Of a stretch of DNA of 64,000 bases, positions 52,752-62,063 are shown piece after piece (the stretch's first letter is position 1; each line of letters opens with the position of its first letter). The translations under genes were made by a program, and so were the position numbers. The DNA lies in contig NZ_CP093281.1 of the NCBI RefSeq assembly GCF_026651855.1, positions 620,001 to 684,000 on the forward strand, written 5' to 3'. This DNA comes from Pseudomonas silvicola. Its GTDB lineage: Bacteria; Pseudomonadota; Gammaproteobacteria; Pseudomonadales; Pseudomonadaceae. Below the pieces are notes generated by a model, which saw only the letters and a program-made list of their open reading frames with translations, ran no database searches and was not told the DNA's origin.

Positions 52752-53630
52752 ATGCCAGCACCGTTTGTTTATCTATATCGACCAAATAGCGCGCAGTGGT
52801 TCGATTCGCAAAGCCGCTGAGCGTTTACATTTCGCCTCAGCCATTAATCGCCAACTGATTGCGCTGGAAGAAGAGCTAGGTACACCCTTGTTCCAGAGAC
52901 TGCCACGTAAGATGGTGCTAACCGCAGCGGGCGAAGCCTTGATTCATCACGTGCGTCAGAGTTTTAAAGAAATTGAAATAGCGCAGATGAAGATTGAGGA
53001 ATTGAAAGGACTGCGGCGCGGTGAAGTCACAGTAGAATGAGAGCGGGCTGGCAGCCAATCTCATCCCCTTACGGCGCGGAGTTTCGCCGTGCTAATCCAC
53101 GAGTGAAATTGCATCTTCAGCAACTCACCACGGGTGAAAACATCACCAATGCAGAGCGGTGAAGCAGATTTGGGGATTGGGTTTGATTTTGAACTGCAGC
53201 CTGTGCATCGAAAATCTCTGCCAGTGTACCGGTGCGATGGGGGCCGTGGTGGGCACCGGTCATCCACTGGCTGAAAAAGCCAGCCTACGTCTTAGTGACT
53301 GGTCTGCTTATCCTGGTGATTGATAACTATGGTCATCAGGCCATACTTGAATGAGGTTTTCGCGCGAGCATCGATCAATCTGCAAACAGTCATCGAAACT
53401 AATTCCATTGAGGTGATGCGCCAGTCAGCGATGATGGACCAGGACGCTGACTTTCCTGACACCGATTGATATCGAATCAGATCAACGAAGCGGGCATTGA
53501 TCTAGTATCCCGGTCCGTGAGCTTGCGCGCATACAGACGCTGATGTTGATTGGTCACGGATCGCGGAACAAGCGCTATTGGTAGCGTATTTGCGGAGACA
53601 CTAAAAGGTATGATGTCGACGTTGCGTTAG
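52752..53630 (+). CDS. LysR-family transcriptional regulator of the BMP-ABC cluster
   Basis: Regulator divergent from the importer and hydrolase operon, hence its likely controller. Seen: LFIYIDQIARSGSIRKAAER, LHFASAINRQLIALEEELGT, PLFQRLPRKMVLTAAGEALI and EIAQMKIEELKGLRRGEVTV, the LysR helix-turn-helix and linker. The effector half is badly frameshifted but ends KGMMSTLR at TAG 53628-53630. Start taken as ATG 52752 with AGAGGA; a shift follows within 30 bp. About 292 aa. Further shifts near 53040, 53160, 53290, 53320, 53450, 53520 and 53590. Confidence 0.75.
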
Positions 53631-53657
53631 CGTTGAGGCATCCTGGTCTGGTTGCCC

Positions 53658-54495
53658 TCAACGTCTGCTTAAACCTTCTTTGGAAGGCAGTTTCACCTTG
53701 AGGAAGTCCAGGTTGCTCTTCTGCACCTCACGAACCAGGGTGATTAAGGCTTGTGCTGCACGGTCGGTGGCATCTGACCCCTGTTCCGCATCTGCAGCGG
53801 CTGCATTGCCTGTGGTGCCTGAGAGATGAAGGTCTTGTGCCATCCAGCCGAATCCTATACCGCCTCAGGGTTGAGTATCCTGCCACTGGCCTCCAACGCA
53901 CTGAGGTTGAGACGAAATCATCAGCATGCCATCTGCACCATTCGGGATGCAGATGCAGCATCATACTGGTCTCTGATTCTCCACCGAATGCCGTGCTGCA
54001 CTTTTTCGGGCTATAGTTGCGGTCTGATGCATCAATTGTCCGGAACCAGCTGGCCCCAACGGCAAACATCCCCAGTTCGATGTGCGCAGTTGACGGCAAA
54101 CAATCTCCATTAATTGCGGTTGGCCGCCGTGGGAATTCCAGAAAATGATTTTGCGAATGCCCGACCCGCCAGGCGCTTTTTGGCTACTTCAAACCACACT
54201 TGCCCAGCACTTCATACGGCAGTGAAAGCGTACCAGGATAAGCCAGGTGTTCGTCTGATTTGCCAATCGGCAGGGCGGGTAACACCAACATTGGCAGGTC
54301 GTCGGGCATGAGTTAACTTAACGGCGCGTTGAATTATGCCCGCATTTATGGCGGCATCCACGCGTACCGGCAGATGTGGACTTGGCGCTGCTCAACGGCT
54401 CCAATCGGTAAGACAGCCACTATGTTTGCCATATCGAGTTCACTAAATTCCCGAGTGGAAAGATCCCACCACCAGGGCGAAGACGGTTTTACCAT
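53658..54495 (-). CDS. Creatininase-family amidohydrolase
   Basis: Metal-dependent cyclic amide hydrolase family (creatinine amidohydrolase, MftE, ArfB-like). Seen: ANIVAVLPIGAVEQ (family metal-site start, normally PxGSxEQHG), LVLPALPIGKSDEHLAYPGT, LSLPYEVLGQVWFEVAKKR, IRKIIFWNSHGGQPQLMEIV (HGGN-type metal motif, here HGGQ) and the C-terminus SNLDFLKVKLPSKEGLSRR. Start ATG 54493-54495 with a very strong GGAGGTTAAC. About 280 aa. Frameshifts near 54460, 54390, 54330, 54020 and 53890. It is convergent with the LysR gene and downstream of an orphan sugar-binding protein; it could serve the same amide/heterocycle pathway as the neighbouring cluster (inference). Confidence 0.8.
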
Positions 54496-54721
54496 GTTAA
54501 CCTCCATTTTTTAGCTCAACATAGCGGGTTGCCACTGCAATGGAAGCAACAAAATTCGTACTGATCGTTGCCTTTAAGTCATCCTTCCTGACAAGGTGCT
54601 CTTCAAAATCTCACTGAAAGCGGCACACGTTTTGGCTGCTGCGTCATGATCAGGCCCTGAAGCAGGATAAACTCGCCTGCGGGAAGCGAATACCTCAAGA
54701 CCTGCGGGCGCCTTCAGCTCT

Positions 54722-55638
54722 TCATTTTTGATTCTTGTCTGTAAACGCCTGGTAATTTTCCTTCGTGACGGTCTGATAGGGCACCCAGTTATAGGCTTCG
54801 GTTTTCTTGCCGGTTAGCATATCGCTTGCCACATTAACTGCGCCAATGGCCTGGCCTTTCGCATCCTGGAAAATGGTCACCGCCATTTTGTCCATTCTTG
54901 ATGAATTGCAAACCATCCGGTGTGCCATCAATGCCAGCCACTAACACATCGCTCTTCTTCAGCTGATCCAGTGCCATAATCGCACCGATTGCCATCTCAT
55001 CGTTGTTAGCAACAATGGCGTTGATCGAATTAAGCATCCTGTAAATCCAGGAGAGGGTTTATCGACGGCTTCATTGCGTTGCCAGTTAGCGGTCTGCTTG
55101 CAATGACTTTAAGACCTGATGGGCGCTGACATAATCTTCAACGGCTTTAGTGCGTTGGCGAGCCCTCGGTAGAGGAACCCATCAGATGGCGATGTTCCCC
55201 CTGGTTGTTCTATGCGTTTTGCCAGCGCTTCAATCTCCATTTTTCCACCAAAGCAGAGTCGGAGCCAACGTAAGCCATCTTACCGCTCAGGGGCACTTCA
55301 GGTTTACGGTTGACGAAAATCAGAGGGATGTTGGCTTTCTTTGCTGCCGCAATCACAGGCATAACACCTTGCGTGTCTACCGGGTTCACGATAATCGCGT
55401 CGGCACCCTGATTAATAAAATCATCAACCTGCTGGATTGCAGTGAAACATCGCCTTTGGCATCGGCAAACTGGCTATTCAATCCTTTCTCTTTCAACTGC
55501 GTTTCCATTTGACTGCGAAGGATTGAAACAAAGTTAAGATCCAGATTAGCCAGAGCAACGCCCACCATATACGTTTTGGCTTGCACGACAAACACACTGA
55601 GCAAACCACAGGCGAATTATTGCTTTGATTATATTCAT
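54722..55638 (-). CDS. Ribose-type ABC transporter substrate-binding protein (orphan)
   Basis: Periplasmic binding protein of peripla_BP_4 type (RbsB, YtfQ-like). Start ATG 55636-55638 gives a hydrophobic signal (MNIIKAIIRL...), interrupted by a shift near 55590. Seen: MVGVALANLDLNFVSILRSQ, QLKEKGLNSQFADAKGDVSL, VDDFINQGADAIIVNPVDTQ, NIPLIFVNRKPEVPLSGKMA, YVGSDSALVEKW, NDEMAIGAIMALDQLKKSDV, VAGIDGTPDGLQFIKNG and YNWVPYQTVTKENYQAF. Ends at TGA 54722. About 305 aa. Frameshifts near 55440, 55230, 55120, 55030 and 54890. No ATPase or permease gene of this class is adjacent. A LacI-type palindrome lies 36 bp upstream. Confidence 0.83.
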
Positions 55639-56013
55639 ATGTTTGTATCTCTGTAAGGTGGATAGGGCATTTGTGCACCCGGGTGCAATAAATTGCGTAT
55701 CAACACACAGTGCTGTATATTTTTCGCTGTGACCCTGAGCGCTAACATTACTTTCAGATGAGGTTAGAAATTAGTCAACGCGCTAAAAATTGATTCCTTC
55801 ATCTGGATCACAAAATTTGGGCGAAGCATCCTAAAAAGAGAATAGAAATGCTACCGGGTGCAAATTTTTCTGGCAATGCTCCGTTTGTTTATGACGGGCT
55901 TAAGTTACAACATCCAATAAAATCACTGAAAGATGCGCATCAGTAAGCCACTGCGTCGATTGAAGCTAAACAGCAGTTTATCGCGCGCATCTAAAGATCT
56001 GTCATCGGGGCAG
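55639..56013. other. Regulatory intergenic region between the binding protein and the FeeM-like gene
   Basis: 375 bp without a gene. It holds the TGCACCCGGGTGCA palindrome at 55674-55687 and a second half-site, CGGGTGCAAA, near 55855. A 33-codon frame at 55848 (starting MLPGANFSGN) has no further support. Confidence 0.45.
55674..55687. promoter_or_regulatory. Palindromic operator, LacI/GalR type
   Basis: Perfect 14-bp palindrome TGCACCCGGGTGCA with a central CG step, which is the hallmark of LacI-family sites. It is 36 bp upstream of the start codon of the ribose-type binding protein (minus strand), where a repressor would block transcription. No LacI-family gene is in the window. Confidence 0.5.
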
Positions 56014-56829
56014 TTAAAGATTACATAGGTATTGATAAACTTCAGCATCGCGTTTATCTGGCGTGAATCGAGAGCACTGCCGGCATTGGTGAGAGATAAC
56101 CCGATATTGCTTCAACAACCCAAGTTCGTTCAGGATGCGCAGCCAACCCCTGAGCCATAACACTTCTGCTCATAGATTTTTTCGCGAATGCTTTTCACGT
56201 CCACACGTAGTAGGGAGGCTTCAAGATTGCTGTAATCCGGATGCAGCTTGTTCTTCCCTACCTTTTTGAACAAGAAATTACGCACATAAAATGAGGCCAC
56301 ATTTGCCTTAACCTGGAATGAATATATCATCCACTTTTTCAACAAATATGGTGTAAATCATGATCTTGAGATAAAGCATAAACACCAAATTGTCGCTATC
56401 TGATTGGTATTTTACTGAGAGGGTGCCTAACTCAACCACTTTGCGTTGTTCTCCCAGCAACGCGTCAAGTTCTTCACGAAACAACGTGGCACAAGGGATG
56501 TTGTTTTCATGGCGGCCTATCACGCTGATGGTGCCCAAAATATCTTGTTCTTTTCTCGCGAGGAATAGGGTGCTGTTAGGATTAAGAAGACCTTCGTTGT
56601 AGAGGAAAATAGAGCGGCTGTCTTTAACTATGCCAGTGCGGCGATACTCGCCGTTGGTCATTTCCATTCCTTTGAGAAACTCTATAAACCGGGCAATGCT
56701 GATCCTGTCATCAATATCATTAAGTATTTTGCAGATTTTATGCGTTCTCTTATTAAGTACGCCATCAGATATCGCACTGCTAATAACTGATTTCCTTGAT
56801 AAATACACGGTATACCTCAACCTATCCAC
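56014..56829 (-). CDS. FeeM-like N-acyl amino acid synthase / AHL-synthase-type acyltransferase
   Basis: GNAT-fold acyltransferase resembling FeeM, an N-acyl-tyrosine synthase from environmental DNA that is structurally related to acyl-homoserine-lactone synthases. Seen: FIEFLKGMEMTNGEYRRTGI, NSTLFLARKEQDILGTISVI, PCATLFREELDALLGEQRKV, VELGTLSVKYQSDSDNLVFM and VASFYVRNFLFKKVGKNKLH followed by PDYSNLEASLLRVDV. The FY-R-GF-VG-YP-LL-LD order is typical of the FeeM domain. Start uncertain (GTG 56829). Two shifts (about 56320 and 56140) restore a C-terminus LRILNELGLLKQYRVISHQC ending at TAA 56014-56016. About 271 aa. The coding is AT-richer than its neighbours, suggesting transfer. Acyl chain and acceptor unknown. 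Confidence 0.6.
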
Positions 56830-57044
56830 GTTAAAGTATCGCTAATATAATAAACAAAAGTGAACAATGGAATTACTTTGAGATGAAAATTTAGATCCAC
56901 TTATGTGTTTTGCTAGTTGGATATGGCTTAAACGAAGAATTGGACTGATTCGCGAGATAAATGTGATGAAGCCCTACATTTTAGTGGGTTTACATATTAG
57001 CAGGGTTTATTGATTTTGGTGGTGGCGAGCGGAGGTTATAGGGT

Positions 57045-57068
57045 TGCCCGGCAAAAAAGTGCCGGGCA
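57045..57068 (-). terminator. Hairpin after the TIM-barrel isomerase gene
   Basis: Perfect 9-bp stem TGCCCGGCA / TGCCGGGCA with a 6-nt loop containing a T run on the minus strand, 9 bp downstream of the isomerase stop codon. There is no T tract after the stem, so strength is uncertain. Confidence 0.6.
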
Positions 57069-57076
57069 CTACATGG

Positions 57077-58070
57077 CTAGTCTTCAATACTGCTTAACAG
57101 CGCATTTTGAATGATTTTCTGGGCTTTGAGTGGATTTTGTTCACTTTGCGCCGCTTGCAATGCGGCAATATCCAGCTTATCCAGGGCACGGTAAATATGC
57201 TTCAGGAATCGAATCGACAGATTGGCGGCTTCAACATGGTCTTCGCGGAAGGGAAATTGGTCCAGTTGCCATACGCCATCCCAATTATTGATTTTGAGCA
57301 CATAGAAGAACTCAAAAATTTCTGTCATGTGCACTGTGCCGACAACGAGATCGTCATCCCAACCACGTAAGTTATCGTTCACGTCCATCCCAAACAGTCT
57401 TCCACGATCAATAATCAGCTGGGCTGAGTCCGCTGGTGATTCACCGGCAAATAGCGTGGCCAAAGTCCAGCAACACGCCGACGTTATCGAGTCCAATATC
57501 TTCAATCCCTAGTAAGGTGCGTGCAGCGTGTGCGTGCAGCGGAATCCCAGGTCATTTTAACGCGTGGTTCACGCGGTTTATACTCGATGGCAAATTTGAC
57601 ATCAGGATTGGCACTCGCCAGTTCGCGCATGCCATCAACCGCCAGTTTCCAAAGATTTTTATGATCAACCTGGAAGGGATAATCCCATCCATCTTGTCCC
57701 GGCCAGATTTTCACATAATTAGCACCCAATTCCCGCACGACTGTGGCCGCTTCCATGTCAGGTCGAAGGCCTGTTTGCGCAGTGCGGGATCAGGATTAGT
57801 AAAGGCACCGCGAGAAAAGCGGCGCAGATAGATTTCAGGCGTCACGCCAATCGCTTTCAGTCCCAGCCTGGGCTTCTTAACCTGAGCAACGGTAACACCT
57901 TCAGTAAAGGGATAGGGCACATCAACATACGATAAGTCTTCAACACTGCCAGCCAGTTTGATCTGGTCTAGCGTGCGAGCGCCGGACCGTATCCGTCGAC
58001 GGCATAACGATCTATGTAGTTAGCAAAATGCCACAAACCGGCACCAAATTTCGTAGGTGTAACCACTCAT
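57077..58070 (-). CDS. Xylose-isomerase-like TIM-barrel sugar isomerase/epimerase
   Basis: Metal-dependent TIM-barrel enzyme of the AP-endonuclease-2 superfamily. Start ATG 58068-58070 with AAGGAG. Seen: [78 protein letters not shown] (metal Glu), [20 protein letters not shown] (metal Asp/His), [20 protein letters not shown] (metal His/Asp region) and [20 protein letters not shown]. About 331 aa, ending LLSSIED at 57077. Frameshifts near 58030, 57980, 57890, 57755, 57530 and 57460. It may process the sugar bound by the orphan binding protein downstream on the same strand, but the FeeM-like gene lies between them. Confidence 0.8.
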
Positions 58071-58474
58071 AAGACATTCTCCTTAGGGATTAGGTAATCC
58101 GAGGCGCTACACAATGTATGAATATATTCACTAACGGTTATATATTCCACTTCTGCGCTCTTGAGCTACTTTTGCTTAACCAGCATGAGTGAAAAATGAG
58201 GGGTGGCCTCACACAAAATTTGTGTGTCTGAAGTGAAAGCGAATCGGAAAGTGACATTATCCGTGCACAATTAAAATCAACAGGTGCTACCTTGCTTAAT
58301 CCTGCGGCAATCAGTTTCCGCCACTCCAGCCTTTAAACACGTTAACCTGAGGCTTGCCCATCGCGATGTCTCCCCAATTCAGCTTGGCCCGACTAAAGCA
58401 CCGATATAAGGCCGTTTTGCCGCTAAACACCTGTCTCTCAGCGTGAAGAATAATAGAGCCACTGATAGCGAACA
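58071..58474. other. Intergenic stretch, no gene recognised
   Basis: 404 bp between two minus-strand genes. Minus-strand frames contain a short MGKPQVNVFKGWSGGN reading near 58350 that does not resemble a known protein. No terminator or clear promoter was identified. Confidence 0.4.
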
Positions 58475-60014
58475 TCAGGGCTTAACCTGATTACCCGCTG
58501 CGCTTTGCCAGATAAAGGGCTTGTCGGCGTCCTGTTTCAGCTGGTCTGCTTCGCCTGTTTTACCAGTTGACGTCAGCGTGCTGTAGCCAGCGCTGATGGT
58601 CACTACGCCAGCTGGAACATCTGAGCTTGGCGTATGCCGGTTTCTGCAACAAATCTGACCGCGCGCTCAGCCACTTTGGCATCAAAGGCTGAGGTGCTGG
58701 GCAGAATGATCGCAAACTCTTCACCGCCATAACGTGCCACGATATCGCCTTGATAATGCACGCTATCCTTTAACGCCAGGCCGACATCCTGCAAACACTC
58801 ATCACCCGCAACATGCCCGTAGGTGTCGTTATAGCGTTTAAAATAATCGATATCGATCATCACCAGCGAGAGCGGCTCAGCGTGCTTTTCTGAACGAAGC
58901 AGGGCTTGCTCCAGCAGAGCATCGAACTGACGGCGATTCGCCAGCCCGGTCAAACCATCGACCAACGCCAGGGATTGCAGCGTATGGTTGATGGTGGTCA
59001 GTTCATCACGAACATGGTCAGCTCAATTTGATTGGCGCACATTGGTACCCACCTGGCGCAATACAAAGACGCCCATGCCGGTAATGGTTAAGAGCAGCAC
59101 AATGTTGAGCAAAACATTCGTCAGGTTGGCCGTCATCCACTCCATGCGAAGCCGGTCACGGTCATAGCCAGCCGTCACAATCAGTGGATAACGCTCTAGT
59201 CGAGCATAGCCGAACACACGTTCAACACCGTCGAGCGTCGAACGCCAGGTCGCGCTGCCGCTCGACGCCGATTTAAGCTCGGTTTGAAACAGCGGCTGCC
59301 GGAAAGGGTCCGGCCAATATAAGAGCTTCAGCCGTGAAAGGGCGAATATAAAGGGCCGTGGCATCCGCCAGGATCAATCCCAACGCATCTTTATCGCCAA
59401 GCGTGTAGTAGCTGTAGTACTGCCGGAAATAATCCACTTTGACCGTCGCAAGGGCGACACCAGCAAAATTCCCCGCATTATCATTTAGGCGTACCGGAAA
59501 CAGGAATCACCAGATCACCGGTGGAGCTGACTGCGATGACATGGCTGATATGGATATCCAGATGGGATGCGTCCGATGCCAGACAAAGTAATCACGATCG
59601 GCGTTACTGGCATTGGTTGGCGTGAAGCCCGATGAAGCCACCCAATGTCCCTGGTATCGTAAACAAACAGTCCGTGCAGCTGAGGGAGCTTGCTTTGCTG
59701 GTCTTTGATTTGATGCAGGAACTGCGGTGTTGCAGCAAAGCTGTTGCTGCTTTGACGTAACTGGCGCACAGCATCCGCGAGGGTAATATCAACCTGTAAA
59801 AAGGCATCTTCAGCTTGTTTGGCTAATGAGAGCGAGAGATTGCGTGCATCCTCTTCTTTTTCTGTCAGGTGTTGCTGCCAGGAGTGCCAAAGAGACCAGG
59901 CATTAATGAGCCACTCACCAGTAAACTGATGGAAAGCAGAAATACGGCCATACTTCTTCCAAGAGAAGTCTTTAGCAGACGAGGGGTGCTATCTGAGAGG
60001 ACACTTTTACGCAT
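58475..60014 (-). CDS. Membrane-bound diguanylate cyclase (extracytoplasmic sensor + GGDEF)
   Basis: Makes cyclic di-GMP from GTP in response to an unknown periplasmic signal. Start ATG 60012-60014: MRKSVLSDSTPRLLKTSLGR then a first membrane helix SMAVFLLSISLLVSGSL. A periplasmic dCache-like sensor follows (LHGLFVYDTR, DRDYFVWHR, VKVDYFRQYYSYYTLGDKDA, RLERYPLIVTAGYDRDRLRM), then a second helix (VLLNIVLLLTITGMGVFVLR). The GGDEF domain has LALVDGLTGLANRRQFDALL, LSLVMIDIDYFKRYNDTYGH and ARYGGEEFAIILP, so the GGEEF active loop is intact. No EAL domain. About 512 aa. Frameshifts near 59870, 59740, 59590, 59490, 59330, 59020, 58620 and 58530. Confidence 0.87.
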
Positions 60015-60359
60015 TGATACTCTTTGTGCATGCTGAAAAGGTGGGCAGAGTGGATAGGGATATTACAGGATTCATGTAACTGTCATAAGCTGAGTAAAGA
60101 AAATTTTATGCATTTGTGGAATAAATCTGATGAGCGAGAATTGGCGCCGTAGAAGTGAGCATCAGAAAGCCCAGCATGATGTGTGGTGGTTGCATCAAAA
60201 CATACAATTTAACATAATCATGATTATGCACTTTTGATTGTAGTGGCTAAATTCAGATGTCCGCCTCTGGCTATTTTGAGAGGTCCGCTTATCGTCCTTT
60301 TTTTAGGGTTCCGGCTGAGGACGCAACTGATGACGGCTTACGGTTCGGAGTGCTTTACG
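60015..60359. other. Intergenic region, possible left end of an insertion sequence
   Basis: No gene in the first 200 bp. From about 60255 the sequence GTCCGCCTCTGGC and the following leader appear to belong to the transposon that carries the truncated transposase, but no inverted repeat partner was found, so the boundary is a guess. Confidence 0.3.
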
Positions 60360-60650
60360 ATGAATGAAGTTGACCGCCTCAAGATCCTGCAGGATGTCAT
60401 TGATGGCAGGCTCACCACTTCGCTTGCATCACAACGACTTGGCCTCACGGACCGCCACTGCCGGCGTCTGCTTGCGCGCTACCGCAAGTCTGGTGCAGCC
60501 GGTCTAACCGATGCACGGCGAAAGCCCGGCACACATCGCATCGATGAGAGTCTGCGCCACCACATCCTGACGCTGCTACGTGAAAATTACGTGGGTTTTG
60601 CCCACAAATTACCGCAGAAATGCTTCAGGTACTTTCCGAGATTGATAAGC
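60360..60650 (+). pseudogene. Truncated ISNCY-family transposase
   Basis: N-terminal fragment only. Reads MNEVDRLKILQDVIDGRLTT, SLASQRLGLTDRHCRRLLAR, YRKSGAAGLTDARRKPGTHR and LRHHILTLLRENYVGF, the helix-turn-helix region of ISNCY (IS1202-type) transposases; the following residues (EMLQVLSEID) are in another frame. The DDE catalytic part is absent: the sequence stops at the 3' end of vapC. ATG 60360 has GGAG upstream; 60330 is an alternative start. A full transposase would be about 400-450 aa, so about a quarter remains. Evidence of a past mobile-element insertion or deletion next to the toxin-antitoxin pair. Confidence 0.75.
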
Positions 60651-60653
60651 GGC

Positions 60654-61070
60654 TTACTTCACCCAGTCTTCCAGCACCAAACCCGGTACCCTCGCAAATT
60701 CCCTGGTATTATATGTCAACGAAGATAACGCCGGGCTTTAATGGCATGGCCGGCAATCGCCGTGTCGGCTGGCCTATCGGTGTTCCGGCTGCGCTTAGGT
60801 GGCCTTAATTACAGCGGTGGCGTCCACCGCCGCCCGATCCCAGGGCACAATCGCATCAAGTCGGGCGCAGAATTCGTCAACCAGTTGACCATGACGCAGC
60901 GAGGCTTTCTTTCCAATAGCACCAAAGCGCATTTCTGCGTAAGTAATAGCCGAAACTACAATGCGATGGTTGCGCAGCACCGCTTGTTCAAGCCGTCTGA
61001 TCACGTCCTCTGGTTGCTCGCGCATAATGAACGAACATATACAAGTATCCAGCATGTAGGTTTTGTTCAC
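60654..61070 (-). CDS. vapC: VapC-type PIN-domain toxin
   Basis: PIN-domain ribonuclease; enterobacterial VapC cleaves initiator tRNA. Start GTG 61068-61070 overlapping the vapB stop (GTGA). Seen: NKTYMLDTCICSFIMREQPE (first catalytic Asp), VVSAITYAEMRFGAIGKK (catalytic Glu), FCARLDAIVPWDRAAVDATA, DTAIAGHAIKA in the next frame (catalytic Asp) and the C-terminus GLVLEDWVK. About 138 aa. Frameshifts near 60795, 60765, 60725 and 60700. The 3' end abuts the truncated transposase, which lies on the opposite strand. Confidence 0.87.
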
Positions 61071-61299
61071 AGATCAAATCTTCCCTCATCACTGACAACA
61101 TCCCCTGCGATCCATCATAAAATCCGGGTCCGCTTTCTCAAGCTGCATAAACGTTCCCAGGTTGGCCGAACGGGGCGCAGTATGATGCTGTCACCTTCCC
61201 GACGACAATCTCCAACCCTCACTCACCCTCAAAATCCATATCGCGTGGCAAACGAATGGCGCGGTTATTGCCATTTTTAAATACAGAAACGGTTCGCAT
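61067..61299 (-). CDS. vapB: VapB antitoxin (AbrB/SpoVT-type)
   Basis: Antitoxin with an N-terminal swapped-hairpin DNA-binding domain that neutralises VapC and represses the operon with it. Start ATG 61297-61299 with a perfect AGGAGG. Seen: MRTVSVFKNGNNRAIRLPRD, MDFEGE, LEIVVG, FGQPGNVYAA-like mixed frames corresponding to RPVRPTW, and the C-terminus VVSDEGRFDL. About 77 aa. At least two frameshifts (about 61215 and 61120). The stop overlaps the vapC start. Confidence 0.88.
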
Positions 61300-61623
61300 G
61301 ATCAATCCTCCTGAACGGACTTCCGGCACGGTGCCGTCACCGGCTTTATGTTTTGAGCTTCATCACTCAGCATATGTCTAGTATATGCCCAGCTTTGACA
61401 TATGTATATACCCTGTTCTCTTCTTCAGAAAAACATCAGAATGTGACATACGAAGCCTTAAGTTCCGGTTGACATTAGCAACACGAAAGACATTTCTTGT
61501 TTTCATTTTTACCACTGTGGGTAAAGAAACGTGAAGTAACTTACGCACGCGCACGGTTCCACTAACCTTGGTAGTACGCGATCTCTTAACCTGCCGGGGA
61601 AACCATCAGTCGAAGAGACGAGT
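61300..61623. other. Divergent intergenic region between vapB and the DUF4174 gene
   Basis: 324 bp with no gene. Contains the ATATG-rich palindromes described separately and a small hairpin (CGGCACGGTGCCG, 61324-61336). Expected to carry the vapBC promoter on the minus strand. Confidence 0.4.
61370..61405. promoter_or_regulatory. Candidate VapB(C) operator
   Basis: GCATAT-N7-ATATGC at 61370-61388 and ACATATGT at 61398-61405, both palindromic, about 70-105 bp upstream of the vapB start codon. VapBC complexes usually bind pairs of such palindromes at their own promoter. Identified only by symmetry. Confidence 0.4.
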
Positions 61624-62052
61624 TTACTGCTGAAGACGCCACTGCTGCTGTTGACTGTTCAATAATGAGCCTTAACAACGTTCGTGCGGCTGAAGAGCCC
61701 CTGTTCCAGCCTTTATCGCCGAAGGTCTCAGACCTCACTCAATATCGCTGGCACAACCGCCCTCTGGTGATCTTTGCCCCATCAAAAACAGATCCTGCTT
61801 ATGTCGCGCAGATTGGCGATGCTGGAGAAGCAGAAAGCGGAACTGGCCGATCGCGATATCATTGTGTTCAGTGATACTTCACCCACAGCCAATGGCACTT
61901 TGCGTAAGCAACTCAATCCGAAAGGATTTGAAGTGGTGCTGGTTGGAAAAGATGGTGGAATGAAACTACGTGAAACAACACCTCTGAATACTGAGGTGTT
62001 GCTCTCAACCATTGATAAAATGCCCATGCGCCAGGCCAAACTCAATGAATGA
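61624..62052 (+). CDS. DUF4174-domain exported protein
   Basis: Small protein with a thioredoxin-like DUF4174 domain: LTQYRWHNRPLVIFAPSKTD, then, in the next frame, MLEKQKAELADRDIIVFSDT, LRKQLNPKGFEVVLVGKDGG and MKLRETTPLNTEVLLSTIDK ending RQAKLNE at TGA 62050. The domain usually lacks the redox CxxC and none is seen. An N-terminal hydrophobic stretch (TSLLLKTPLLLLTV, in a different frame from about 61621) before LNNVRAAEE looks like a signal peptide, so the true start is probably near 61630 and no proper start codon is visible there. About 140 aa. Function unknown; exported or periplasmic. Confidence 0.72.
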
Positions 62053-62063
62053 ATTGGACGGGT

